46,858 bases of DNA from Sphaerosporella brunnea (taxonomy: Eukaryota > Ascomycota > Pezizomycetes > Pezizales > Pyronemataceae). Below, in pieces: positions 22,177 through 34,057 of this stretch. A program made the translations under genes and the position numbers. The notes under the pieces were generated by a model that was not told the origin of the DNA, did not search any database, and worked only from the letters and a program-made list of their open reading frames with translations. The stretch is from contig VXIS01000355.1 of NCBI GenBank assembly GCA_008704415.1, forward strand, positions 1 through 46,858, read 5' to 3'. The stretch's first letter is position 1. Every line of letters starts with the position of its first letter.

Positions 22177-24826
22177 ATGTCGTCGAGTGCACAGAGCATT
22201 CAAGGCCCTCTCTTCGCCCGTGAGTATCAATGTCGAGCTACTCTAGTCATTCCCGAAAACTCACGGTGATGAAAATATGGTGATATGCAGACCCTCCCGG
22301 CCAAACCACACTCTGCTACTCCCCCGACGGAAAATACCTCTACACCTCCGGTGCCAATAACTACATCCGAAAATACACGACGGCGTCCAAAGATGAGCCG
22401 GCGACCATCGATACTGCGGCGGACAACAACACAGGAATCATAGCATCAGTTGCGCCTCTCTCTCTCTCGCTCCATCCACGCATCGAGCAGAGTAACTTAC
22501 ATGGTACATACTTTTTTCTATAGAACGATAAGATTATTTCTTGCTCCGAAGATTGTTCGGTTAGTTTGTTTTCTGCTGTTACGAATGAATCGGAGAAACT
22601 CCTCCTTCGAACGAACCTGCCGGCCCGCGACGTTGCGCTCTCCCCCGACGGCGCCTGGGTTGCCACCGCCTCCGACGACCGCGTCGTCAAGATCGTAAAC
22701 CTCACGGAAACAACGCGGACGCTGTCGCTGCGTGCGCAAAGCAACAGCAATAAGCACGTAGCCTACCACCCATCGGGGAACTACATCTCGGTCTCCTGCA
22801 GCGACGGGATCATTTACGTCTACTCTCTGACCTCGGAGGAGCCGGAGTTGATCCAGAAGGTGGACGGCATCATCAAGCGGGTCGAGCCCGAAGATGAGGT
22901 CAGCGCAAAGGTCGCCTGGTGCCCCGACGGCCGTGCATTTGCCGCACCCACGGCAACACGCGATATCGTGGTTGTGGATCGCGAGAAGTGGGAGCGGCAG
23001 CGTGGGTTTGTCGGCGCGCATAGTGCGGAAATCACGGACTTTGCGTGGAGCCCTAATGGTGCATTTTTGGTCAGTGCTGGCAAGGATGGGAAGATTGTGC
23101 TCTGGGAGTCCAAGGAGCAGAAGGTCGTGCAGACGTTTAACTACAGAAATGTTTGCGCTATTGCGTGGCATCCGACGGATAATGCACTCTCGTTCACGAC
23201 GAATGAGGGGAGGCTGTACACCATGAACGGCGTTGTTCCTGCTGAAATGGTAGCTAGATTGAGACTTTCGGTCAGGCCGGCTCCATTGATCGATGATACT
23301 GACATCACGAGCGGCCAAGGAAGACGGGCTCGGAATGCCTCCCCCAATCCTTTGGAGGCTGTTCTAGGCCCGGACTCTGATATGGAAGTCGATGATGATC
23401 TGGATGGCTGGATCGTAAACGACGATGATGGCGGATATCTGGAGCCCAGTCGACTGGGCAAGCGCAAGCTTGATGCTGGAGGCGTGTTGAATGGCAGGCA
23501 CTCCAAGCGTCCTGCCATCAGTTCAATCTGGTCTCCAGAAATCCATGAGCCATTCCAGCCATCTGCAACTCCCTGGCGTGGAAAGCGTCGCTACCTTTGT
23601 CTCAATATGGTCGGCTTCGTGTGGACCGTAGACCAGGGCACCCACAACACCGTGACTATCGAGTTCCACGACCGTGAGTCGTTCCGGGATGTTCACTTCA
23701 CCGACCAGTTCCTTCAGGACAAGGCGTGCCTCAACGAGTATGGTGCTCTTTTCTCGTGCCAGCCCGACAGTGGGAGCCCTGCAATGCTCTACTATCGCTC
23801 TCACGAATCGTGGACGAACCGTGCGGATTGGCGCACTTCGCTGCCGGAGGGCGAGGAAATCACCAGCATTGCCTTGTCCGAAAACTACATTGTCGCGGCC
23901 ACAAGCAAGGGCTATGTCAGGGTGTACACGCTCTTTGGAGTGCCCTTCCGCATCTACCGGCAGAAACATACGCCGGTGGTGACGTGCGCCAGCTTCCGCG
24001 ATTACGTTCTCATCTTGGGCAATGGACCTGTGGGTGCGGATGGAAAGACGCAACTCACGTACACGCTGGAGAATATCAAGCGTGACGAGACGCTACAGAG
24101 CAACGATGTGGTAGCGCTGCCTCCGGGCGGAGAGTTGAAGAGCGTATTCTTCTCCGAGAACGGAGACCCGGTGATCTATGACTCCGATGGGGTGCTGCTT
24201 GTGCTGCAGCACTGGCGCGAGCCGGGACATGCACGGTGGGTGCCGCTGCTGGATACCACTACTCTCGAGCGCCTGGCCGGAGGAAGGAAGACGGAGAGCT
24301 ACTGGCCCGTCGCTGTGGCGCAGGACAAGTTCCACTGCATCATTCTCAAGGTATGCACATGATTTTTCCGCTGGCTCATTGTTTCGCTGACAATCGTCAG
24401 GGAGGAGAGCAATACCCCTACTTCCCGCGGCCGCTGCTCAGCGAGTTCGACTTCAAGGTCCCGCTGTCCAGCAAACCCGCCGAAAATGAGGAACCGAACA
24501 GCGCTGATGCACTGGAGGAGACATACATGCGCAACAGCGTTCTGTTGTCTCTGCAGCAAGACAGCGCGGCGGCACGAGTGCTCGGCTCCGAGGAGCGCTT
24601 CGAGATCGTGGACCGCGAAAACAAGATCGACAGGGCGCTTCTACAGCTTCTCATGATGGCGTGCAAGGAGGAGGACCAGGGCGCCAAAGCGCTTGAGATT
24701 TGCGGGTTGTTCACGCAGAAACGCACGCTCGACATGGCAGTCAAAGTTGCGATCAAGTACGAGCGCTCGGTGCTGGCAGGAAAGATTGGGGAGCTGCGTG
24801 ACAAGATGGAGATGGAGGAAGATTGA
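22177..24826 (+). CDS. CTF4: Ctf4/Mcl1/SepB replisome adaptor (AND-1 family)
   Basis: This protein is the homotrimeric hub that joins the CMG helicase to DNA polymerase alpha and other partners at replication forks; orthologues are S. pombe mcl1 and Aspergillus sepB. Exons 22177-22219, 22291-22448, 22524-24350 and 24401-24826 give 817 aa. Residues about 1-300 are a WD40 propeller (TTLCYSPDGKYLYTSGANNY, VALSPDGAWVATASDDRVVK, DFAWSPNGAFLVSAGKDGKI). An acidic linker (DMEVDDDLDGW) leads to the SepB/Mcl1 middle propeller at about 400-690 (FHDRESFRDVHFTDQF), and a helical bundle ends the protein (ENKIDRALLQLLMMACKEED, then a short Met/Glu/Asp tail). There is no HMG box, unlike the animal form. Intron 2 uses donor GTTGCG. 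The frame joins cleanly at all three junctions. Confidence 0.95.
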
Positions 24827-25328
24827 TTTACCAGGGGATGTTTTTTTTTTTTTGTTTTTTTTTTTTGTTTGATTAAGTTGTTCTCTCTTGCGATGAGCAT
24901 CGACGCATCTGATACCCCCACACACATGTACGTACTATACATCGGGCCCCATCTTATTTAGAGACATCCATAGGCTCTCACTCGCATTGTGTCGTGCATT
25001 TGTGTGCGTGCATCTCACTCGAGGGTTTCATGTCGTGCATGCGGGAAATTCCACTTTTCAGCCTCGGGCCAATCCAACGGCTCAACGTCAGTCGTGCATG
25101 CCGAGGTATAATGTGGTTCCTGGCCGCAGCCTTGGCGCAAACACCAGAAGTTCTATCTAATCGGCAATCGCCCCCCCCTAAACCAAAGCCCCCCCCCAGC
25201 CCAGCCCAAACTCGATCCACCATCGCTTCCCTCGAACAAACGAACGAACGAACGAACACACAGACCCCCTCCTTCCTCGCATAGCACCAATTCAACTCTC
25301 CCCTCGCTAGGTGAAAAAAAAAAAAGAG
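24827..25328. promoter_or_regulatory. Intergenic region, CTF4 to PEX16
   Basis: T tracts at 24841-24868 lie just past the CTF4 stop, where transcription would end. A GAAC/ACGA microsatellite (about 25232-25256) and an A run (25313-25325) lie directly before the PEX16 start. Three CGTGCAT words (24991, 25034, 25093) are a mild oddity. No gene is seen. Confidence 0.4.
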
Positions 25329-26798
25329 ATGGAGAACGTTAGCAGACCGCAACATTCATCATCATCATCGCCATCACAATCATCTGCTAGGAGGAGCTTG
25401 CGACCGTATCTGGACATGTACGGCGATTTCATCACAAAGAACGCGGGCGCTGTCTCGCAGATCGAGAGCGCTCTGAGGAGCTTGACTTATATAGTACCAG
25501 GTTGGTTTCTATCACAACAACAACACGCGAGCTGTCAACCCCCCCCCAAATACCCACGTTCGCACACATCCTCTCACTCGATTATTCACTGACATTGGAA
25601 CCCTTTTTTCTCTGCCTAATTAGCGCGCTTCAAAGATGTCGAGCTCGCGTCCGAGTCGCTGCACTCGGGCATCCAGCTGCTCTCACTCTACCACGACTCC
25701 CTCCTCGCGCGCGCTGTGGCGCAGCTCCCCTCGCTCAACCGCGAAAAGCCCACGCCGCACAACCGGTACACCAAGTTCTGGACGGAGAAGAGTCCGAGCT
25801 ACCGGCGGCTTGCGTTGCTGGTAACGATGATACAATACACAGAGCTGCTATGGGAGATGACGGCGAAGCGGCGGGGGGAGAAGATGCGCTGGCACGTGGT
25901 GATCGTGTTAGAACTCGCAAAAGCGATCTGCAGACTACTACTTCTGCGGCTCACGAACTCGCGGCCATTGCTGACCCCCCCGCTGCCGGAGCGCGAAATC
26001 GACCCGGCAAGCCTCGACGAGTGCAGCGAGACTGAGTCGCCGCCGCCCGAGCCGGCGACCTGGAAGATGCCGCGTACGGGGCTGGAGCTCTCGGGGCTGC
26101 CGAACAGCGGGAGGATCTCGCAGTACCTGCTATCGAAGGTCTTGACCGCCGAGGACGTCAAGCCCCCCGCACAGCTGCTGCACCGCATCAGAGGCTCCGG
26201 CTACCTCGCCGAGGTACTCTATATCCTCCGCCCCGTAGTGTACGCGATCGCGATGAAGCGGTTCGCGAACGACCGCAAGAGCTGGACGCCGTGGCTCCTG
26301 GGCTTCTCGCTCGAGTATGCGGCGCGCCAGATGACGAAGCGCGATCTGGAGGCGTCGATACCCGGTGGGCTTCGCGGGCTTACGCAGCTGGAGCGCGACG
26401 AATTGACGCGGAGGGCATGGGCTATGGGGTGGTGGACGGTTCGGGGAGCGTTCTACGAGAACTTGACTGGGTAAGCCTTCCTCTTCCTCTTAACTACTTC
26501 CTCCATCACAAGAAAAAGTTTTTTTTAAATTTTTTTTTTTTTTAAATTTTCTTCTTTTTTCTCGAGTTATATTTGTGATGATGATGGTGGTAGGGCCGCA
26601 GAGAGATGAGGTGGTGCCAGATGGCATGGCCGCGATTTAATTAATGCTCACTAACATATACGATACGTGTTTAGCCCGTTCTTGAAGAGCATCTCCAGCA
26701 GGCTCAGCGGCCAGCCCGTACTCGGCCTCCTCGGCGGCGTCCTCGAGGATTACCAATACTTGTGGGACAACTATTATTTTTCGTCCGCAACGTTATAA
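25329..26798 (+). CDS. PEX16: Peroxisomal membrane biogenesis protein Pex16
   Basis: Pex16 is an integral membrane peroxin; in filamentous fungi it is needed for peroxisome and Woronin-body formation, with Pex3/Pex19. Exons 25329-25500, 25624-26470 and 26675-26798 give 380 aa. Diagnostic segments are YGDFITKNAGAVSQIESALR and LTYIVPARFKDVELASESLH near the N-terminus, RYTKFWTEKSPSYRRLALL, YLAEVLYILRPVVYAIAMKR and the end LEDYQYLWDNYYFSSATL. Hydrophobic helices lie at about 130-160 and 270-290. A Pro/Glu-rich loop of about 60 residues (PPLPEREIDPASLDECSETE) sits between. The 204-base last intron contains long T tracts and an ATG/GATGATG repeat. Confidence 0.95.
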
Positions 26799-28145
26799 AA
26801 AAACCTTTCTTCCACACATTTCTTCTTTTCCCTTCGCCTACCTGTTTTTTTTTCCCGCCTTTGTGTTGGGTCTGTGTGTGTGTGTTGTGGATGACGACCT
26901 TTTTACTTTATATATAATTCTGCGGTTTGCCGGGCAGTGCGCCTGCTTCTTGCCTCTGCCTGTGTCATGACGACACCAGCGAACGGAACTGGTTGGGGGC
27001 GGCGGCGGCGGCGGTGGTGGTGGTGGCGGTGGGCGATTGGGACGAACTGCTGTTCCTCTCTACAAACGGGAGCCCAGAGCGTTGGCAAAGGTTAGGCGTA
27101 CTTACTTATGTAGGGTGTTCTCTTTTTTTTTCCTCATCTGGTTTTGTGGATTCTTACTTGCTGGACATGTTGCCCCCTTCCCATCCCCCCCCCCCCTTTT
27201 TTTTTTTGGTCCTTTCTTTGTATACACGCACTGTTCTGTCTATGTTACAGCAATACTGTGTTTTTGTCGCTTTTTCTTGTCTTGCTTTGGGAGCACTGAT
27301 ATGGGCCGAGTTGGTTGGGCTGAATTGGATTGGATTGGATGGGGAGGTGTTAACTTTCTCCTTTCTTCTGCTTAACGTTCGAGATGGAGGATGCCGTTAC
27401 ATCATGCTGCCGCCTGCATGCATCCCGTTGGCTCAAGTGCACATTACATCACTCACTATTAACCTTCTACCTATAATAGCGAACACTTGCGAACAACAAC
27501 AGCACACCTTATTACACGCACACACAGCTACTACCCCTTTAACTTATGCGAGATAGACGAGTGTGGACCGTGAAGAAGTAAAGTTATACATGTGCTATGT
27601 CGTGCAGCCGGCCGCCGCCACAAGGCTGCCAATGGGGGCCAGTCGGGAGGGTTGGAGGCGCTCTTGGGGTGTTACAGGCTACGTAGATAGGCTGAGTAAG
27701 AGAAATGTCGTGGGCCAATACATATACGGCCTTCAGGGGCAAGCAACTCTGGATCCCTTAGGACGGGGAAAAGGGGGGGGGGAGAGGGTTGTCGGCAGTG
27801 GCTGATGAGGCGGATATTAACGCAAGTACGCCCCGGTGAACGCCCTTCTGTTGTTCACTACTCCGGGCCGGATCAATTATCCTCGGTTTGGGTGCTACCA
27901 AACTAAGCTATGTGTTGTCCATATGTACTTGAATGTATCCCAAGTACCAAAAGTAAGTATGTGACAAAAAGTAAAAGGTAAGCTTTTGCAGTTTGGGAGA
28001 CTTGTTCCCAGTCCATTGCTGCGGAGAGGTTCTTCTTACCTAACGCCGTCCAACGCCGCTCAAATTCCCTCCTCCTCCTCCTCCTCCAGACCGTTCTGAA
28101 ATCTCGGAGAACGCCTTCCGCCTCTCGACCAGACTGTAGCCAGCA
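26799..28145. other. Gene-free stretch after PEX16
   Basis: It contains simple sequence: TGTGTGTG (26873-26884), CGG/GGT repeats (26998-27031), and a C-then-T tract (27187-27209). Open frames are short or low-complexity. A CTC repeat (28067-28086) lies near the right end. I see no gene or RNA. Confidence 0.45.
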
Positions 28146-28148
28146 TTG

Positions 28149-28556
28149 CCTGCAGAAGAAGACTCAGTCAACTCAACAGAACGCTCTCCCTCTCCCCCTC
28201 CCCCCCCCCCCCCAAACACACGTGCGTTTGATACATTCCAAGCCTTGCCTGCTGTCGTGGAGCGTCTGAAGTCGAAAGTCGAAAGTAAATATCTTCATCC
28301 AGCGGCAGTGGCGGAAAGGAAAGCAGGGAAGGCACGACCGAGCGTTTTCTTTGACTGGTGGCAAGGATCAGATCTTTCATCCCAACACTTTTCAATCTCG
28401 ATGCTGCGTTCCGGGCTCCAAGGAAAGGGGAGATGGTGGGGGGCGGTGGTGACCGAATTGATAGAAGCTACTGTTCAGACTGGTAGGTTGCCTTTGCCTC
28501 CCTATAGTCGGTACGGCGATTCAGGCCTGCGTCGATACGCCTCCTGCAAGTGTTGA
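28149..28556 (+). pseudogene. Unassigned ORF fragment without a clear start
   Basis: A frame of about 135 codons has sense-like composition in the middle: PAVVERLKSKVESKYLHPAA, SVFFDWWQGSDLSSQHF and VVTELIEATVQT. It has no ATG until 28400, so it would need an upstream exon. At 28480 a GTAGGT donor-like site follows, and the next 80 bases in another frame read QACVDTPPASVDSLEEVLQI; joining them through 28505 would need an intron of only 25 bases, too short to splice. I read it as a decayed gene or an incomplete model. It resembles no family I can name. Confidence 0.25.
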
Positions 28557-31134
28557 CTCACTGGAGGAAGTGCTGCAGATCATATTGGTAGGTGATTCCG
28601 AGTGGTTGCTATTGTGGCCAGGGAGGAGACAGAAGAAATCCCGCTCTTTCTTCTTCGCGTGAATTATCCCCAAGTTCTGCAGCTCATACTGGTAGTTTAT
28701 CCCGAGTGATTTGCCCCCCGATATACCGCAGTTTGGATCAGCCTGGGGTCGACTCACTGAAGAAAGGCTTCCTATTCTGTCTTCTCGCCTGCGTTCTTTC
28801 CTTCCGTCGTCCTCCACGAGATGCATGCCATGTTTGGTATTTGGTCCGGGTGATCGATTGCCTTGCCTCTAGAGATAGCCAGCGGCCTGCAAGTTGTTGG
28901 GGTTCAACGTAGCCTCCTCTTTCGATCGATATCCACTCCCCCATCTTTCAGCAGCAACGGCTAGCTTGAGTGGATTGCCTCCCCCCTCATCTCGATCCAT
29001 GAGAGTGGCATCGTGGCAGGACCCTTCATTCGTCTCGCACCCCTCCAGTCTGGTCTGGTTTCATAGCTTTCTCGACAACTGGTCTTGAACGCCGCGTTGA
29101 CTCATTGCTCTCTTTGTCGAGCCGGTTGGAGGGATTTCTGCTGTGGATATCTGCTCTGCAGTCGATAAATGAGCAGTCATAGGCGAACCTAACATCCCCG
29201 CTGTCGAGAACTGTTGGCTGGAGCGTTGTGGACAGGTGATTAGCAGCAACAGCAGAGTTCACCGCCGTAGATGAACAGGTGATCCACCCTACACACAGAC
29301 GGAAGAAGCCAACCATAGCGCATTGAAACCGATTCGCTGGCTGCGAGGTTGTTGCTGATATTACCACCGGTAGCCAGTCTCGGCCAGCGCTGAAACTATC
29401 TATCTCCCCGCAAGCTCCTGTAAGTATCCAACCATCAGAACTTGCATACTGGTCGAAAGGGAAGGGATATCTACCATACTTAGCACGCCATGACTCCAAG
29501 GGATCCAAGCCTAGCTAGCTAGTCGGATCTATCCATATCTTCCAATCGAATCGTTTCGTCCAATCCCACGATCCAACCCCACACGAAAGCTGCAAGAAAC
29601 CAGGCAAAGTGGTCCGAGTATTGAGGTTTCAGCAAGTTCATGGCCTCTCTCTTTCGCTCCAGTCCAGCGTGCAACTGTCCAGCAAATCCGAGTGGGAGAC
29701 CTCAATGCCCCTCCCCCTCCAACCGGACCAGTTCCCAGTATCCTCGTCTGTCCATCCATTCAAACCCCTCGGTCACTCGCCCCAACGCACACACGCACAG
29801 GGAATCTCAGGCCTCGATAGCGGAATAGACGAGAAACATCCGATCAGGCGTTGGATTGCGCAATGCGCTTCATCCAGTCAGAGGCGTGGGAGGAGAAAAA
29901 GCTGGCGATATGTTCTGCAGAATGATTGCTCAGCATGGGAAGGGAGTGGTTCGTGGTGGAGGAGGAGGAGGCGGAGGGGGGTTACCTTTAGCCGACTATC
30001 TACCTAGGCTAGCTGTTAGTCCGAATATCTGGTGCGATTCACTTGGTGGTAGGTAAGTGACCTTAACTCACCAGGTCAGGTCAGGACTCGCACTGCACCG
30101 CCACAGCTTCTTTCTGCCCGGGTCCCCATCCCGCAGGGCATCGGTTACTTAGCATTGTACTTAACAAAAACCCCACCTCGATGCTGTCCGAGTATCGGAA
30201 GTGTTGGTGTTGTTGCCCCGCTCCGTGTTGACGATATCCCCAGCAGCCCCCAAGTTGAGATAGCACAGCCGCACATGCTTCTCCCTCCCATTGCCAGGCC
30301 GAAGCAAGAAGCAGGACTATATATCAATCAACCCAGGTGTGCTTCCATCAGCTACTTACTGAAGTACGTATCCTACAAACGCCGTGCTCGTGGTGTTGGC
30401 ATCACTTGCTTCTTTATGTGATCATTCATGTCTGCCAGCACTTCAGAGACAACAGCAACAAAAAAAACAACCACCAGCATCAGCATCAGCATCATCGCCA
30501 CCAGCTGCCTAACCAGCACATCGATCGCAAATTCGAATGTGAAATGTGAAGAACTTTTTTTGGATTCCCCTGTCCGTGCTCCTCAGACTTCTCCACACCC
30601 ACACCTTGCACTGCCGTAGAGATATGTACATGACCCCCAATTTATACACACGCACCAACAACCAGCCTCCACCCAACTATGCACAGAAAAGATGAGAATC
30701 CAAAGACGGGAAGGAAAGAACACTGTACCGTTACCTGCCGCAAAAAGCACAAGCACAATACTGCACGAGTCTGCCTGCTCTCACGAGGTATCTTGACCCA
30801 TGAGCTAAAAAGCATATTTACTTCGCCAAACACCAAGCCCAAATGCAAAAAAATCAACATAACTCCCCAGATCTGCAGATATAATCAAAAGAAAGAAAGA
30901 AAGAAAAAAAAAAAGAAAAAAACAAAAAAAAACAAATGAAGAGATGAATGTAATATTCTGCGATGTAAAAAAAACATACCCAGGCGGAGAAAAACAGATC
31001 GCGGTATGTGAGAAAAAAGCAGCGCAGAAAAAAAACACACATGCGCCTAATATCGAAGTTGGCGCAACACTATGCCATCGTCGTGATTATCGTCGGTATA
31101 TTGTGGGAAACGGCGGCGGCGAGTAGACCAAGGT
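28557..31134. other. Gene-free stretch between 28.5 and 31.1 kb
   Basis: Direct imperfect repeats lie at 28552-28780 (CTGCAG.TCATA.TGGTAG and GACTCACTG.A each twice). A 160-codon minus-strand frame at 29026-29508 has no motif and unremarkable composition, so I do not call it. GGA repeats (29957-29978), CAG/CAT repeats (30473-30505) and long A-rich tracts (30885-30935) follow. The 3' UTR of the deubiquitinase gene falls at the right end. Confidence 0.4.
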
Positions 31135-33320
31135 CTACTCCATCTTCTCGTAACCGAGAACGCACGCCTGGAAGTTGTTGTTATCGCAGCTCTTAACTAC
31201 GTCCCAGTTGACCTCCGTGATCTGATACGTCTCAATCAGTCCGTTGTACCCATTCATCGGCAATTTGAAGCACTCACCTGCTCGTCGTCGCACTTGGTCC
31301 AAGTGGTGTCCGATTTGCGGACATAGGCAATGTAGTGCCCTGCAGGACTCGTATCAGTCTCACATTTATAATCACAAAGTGGCCCTAATTTCTTACCAGA
31401 ATTGAGGGATGAGCCCCAGTGGGCAATGACAGCCTTTAGCTTGTAACGGGCTTTGGCCTTTCCCTCGTCGTCGGGCATTGAGAGAGTCGGAGGGAAAACG
31501 GCCTTGGTCCGAGTCTTAACGAACCATTGATCTTGGACCCTATGCCTGGGTATGTTGATAACCAGGAATGGCGGGGCATCCGAGATGACATGTTTCTTCT
31601 CTCCTTTGCGTTCCTTTGCTTGCTTTTCCTTCTCGGTATCATTGACCTTAGACTCCCCCTTCTTCTTAGGGAAACACTTGGGGCAATTCCAGTCGACTAT
31701 CAAAGGTTGAAACATTTGGCAAAGTTTGGGAATGACTCTGATGGCTGCGCGATCGGTTCTGGGGTTGAAGGATTCCAGTATCAGGCAGGGCTGGTGGTAG
31801 CCAGTGCGACTTACGTAATGGCACTTTGGACATTTGACAAGATTAGGATAGGAGCCAGTAAATGCATGATAAACTGGGTGGTGGTGCTTCTCGTCTTCGG
31901 GTAGATGGCTGCCTCAGTCAGCGCCACAGCCTCGAAACGTATAGAGGAAAGACTTACTCGTGTTGATTAGAAATGGCGCCCATCAGAACTGTGAAGTACT
32001 CATGGGCATCTTCCTGGTTTGATGTTCTGTTGAACGGCGCCGGGAGAACTAATTTTGTCAGTTATACATATAGCAATGAAGTGTCTGGAACGTACGTTTC
32101 TTGAACGACGCAAGAATGCTTTCGGCGGCACTGTTGAGTCGGTAGTTCTGTCCAGGTTTGCGAAAGTGCTCGGAGTATAGAAGAGCCAAATTGCAGGCAA
32201 CACAATCGTGCCTCTTAATCTTGCACTCCTTCCGGTGCGCGTTCAGCTCTAGCATGAAGGCATCGCTAGCCGAAAGAAACTGTATGACAGCATTCCTGTA
32301 ACACATGACACTCCTGTTCGGCAAGCCTCTGACCTTTCGGGGCCCACGCCATTCCTCCGGGGTTTCCAGAGGGGTTTCTCTCCTGGCGACCTTCGGGGGA
32401 GGCCAAGATCCCTCGTCTTCTTCTTCTTCTTCTTCTTCTTCTTCGATTGCATCCCCCTCTCCAATCTTGGCGTCTCTGGGTCCAGAAACGACTCTCTTCT
32501 CACCGTCAGGTCCCTCATCAAGGCCAGCTTCAGCGCTCTGCCTCTCCTTGGAAGAGCTGTGTTTGGCAGCCACATGAACATCATTTGCAGTCTTCTGTGC
32601 CACCTTAAATCCTTCAGTAACGACGGGCTTGGCCGTGGTTTCCATTTGAATATCAGACTCCGTAGTCAGGGTAATAACAGCGGACTTGTCCGTGTTTCCC
32701 ATTTCAGTATCAGTCTCCTGTTCCACCTTCGATCCTTCAGTAACAGGGGGCTTGACCGTGTTTTCCATTTCGATATCTGACTTCGTAGTCTGGGTAGTCT
32801 GAGTGACCAGTCCGGTCGACTCTGACTTCCGCGATTTGCGCGGGGACTTGAGGTACAATAACTCCGGGTCTAGCTCGGCTTCGGCGTACTTCCTTTTCTT
32901 CGGTGAGGATTCACGGGAGCAGTTTCCGACGCTTCCAGCATCCGAGTCCGGGGCGGAACTTGGAGGTGTGGTTGGAGCAGTCGATATGGCGCTAACGGTG
33001 CTGCTGCTGCGCGAAAGGGAATATTCCGGAGAGCTTGAAATCGAGCGAGGCGAGTCATGTTTGTCGGCAATCGCAATCCCGGTCTTGGATGAGTCCCGAG
33101 CATTGTTGGCCTGCACTCTAAGAATGCCGTCAAGCATATCGGCGGAGCTATCATCGTTTGTATGAATTCCCTTGATGCTGGACACGGCAACAAAGTTAAT
33201 ATTACCGCGAATGATCGCAGAGAGGGTTGAAGGCGTAGGGCCAGCAATCGGAGTAGTCGGGGTCGGGTGTGGTGACTTGAATGCCCGCTTTGGGGTCGTC
33301 GGGCGGCTGACGGAAGTCAT
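31135..33320 (-). CDS. Ubiquitin-specific protease (USP/UBP, family C19)
   Basis: This cysteine protease should remove ubiquitin from proteins. Exons 33320-32096, 32048-31958, 31908-31397, 31339-31278 and 31221-31135 give 658 aa. Residues 1-310 are disordered with charged Glu/Ser/Lys-rich DNA, two near repeats (TTKSDIEMENT and TTESDIQMETT) and a Glu run. The catalytic domain starts at GLPNRSVMCYRNAVIQF with Cys340; the usual GNTC is SVMC here. NQEDAHEYF (419-427) is the QQDAHEF box, KCPKC and NCPKC form the zinc-finger pairs, GHYIAYVRK gives His611, and KCDDE the acidic residue. The end, ACVLGYEK, is typical. A GTAAGT at 31814 looks like a donor, but the frame reads through it as CHYVSRTGYHQP, so I keep it as exon. 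Which yeast Ubp it matches is not clear. Confidence 0.9.
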
Positions 33321-34057
33321 CGCGCCAACAGCGGAAGTGAATTTCGAACGAAAAAATGAGAGAACGATGGCAAGCGAATAGAAACCTGCGCCGAGAAATC
33401 GGGAGAGTAAGAGAAGGGCCGTAGGTTTTTATTGTCGATTGGGAGCGTCGGTTGATTTGATTAATCAGTATGATGCGAAAGGCGGTGATGGTTCGATTCG
33501 CATGTGGTGGTGGGGGTGGTTGGTTGGGAGGAGCGGGAGTTGGGTTTTGCTTGTGTGGTTGTCGGCGAAAAGCAATCTCGGTGCGCTCAGTCTGAATGGG
33601 TCGCTTGAGAGGTCGGGAATCGGGATGTGGTTGAGGGTTTTTGGGGTTTGCGATTGAGGCTGGACCAGCAAGTCGAAAAAAAAGTTCTCAGGATGGGTTT
33701 TGCTTGAGATCGAACTAGTTTGGCTACATAAAAGCTGAAGAGCCTCACCGATCACCTGCAACAGGCCCCACATCAGAATTTGATGACTAAAAATGTTTAA
33801 GATGGCGTGCTCATATTTATGCGTAAATGAGGTTGTCAACAGCACGCTTTTGCTGAGCCGCACTGGCCCTAAGAAGCGTTACATACACGTGCAGCTTGCT
33901 GGAGGTCCAAATCCCTTCAAACCATCAACATCCATCATCTCCACCTGTGCCCCTCCATCCAGCTACCTCCGGTATTCATCTCACCATCATCCGCAACACC
34001 TTCCCCCTCCCACCAGAACCGAAGTAGCTTGAATTCGGGAGTCGACAGATAAACAGC
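33321..34057. promoter_or_regulatory. Divergent promoter region, deubiquitinase and RPN2
   Basis: These 737 bases separate the two start codons, so both genes are likely driven from here. I looked for the yeast proteasome control element GGTGGCAAA on both strands and did not find it. A GT/GG-rich stretch at 33485-33545 is the only compositional feature. A minus-strand frame at 33465-33863 has no motif. Confidence 0.5.

Noticed and set aside
22518..23318. 266-codon minus-strand ORF opposite CTF4
   Set aside because: It is antisense to WD40 repeats, with no independent features.
29026..29508. 160-codon minus-strand ORF in the large intergenic stretch
   Set aside because: There are no motifs, splice partners or family resemblance; chance is enough at this length in GC-balanced DNA.
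31756..31814. Apparent intron in the deubiquitinase gene (GTAAGT at 31814, CCCAG near 31758)
   Set aside because: The frame reads through without a stop as HYVSRTGYHQP, matching the USP pattern, while splicing there breaks the frame.
33321..34057. Yeast-type proteasome control element upstream of RPN2
   Set aside because: I looked for GGTGGCAAA and its complement and did not find either.
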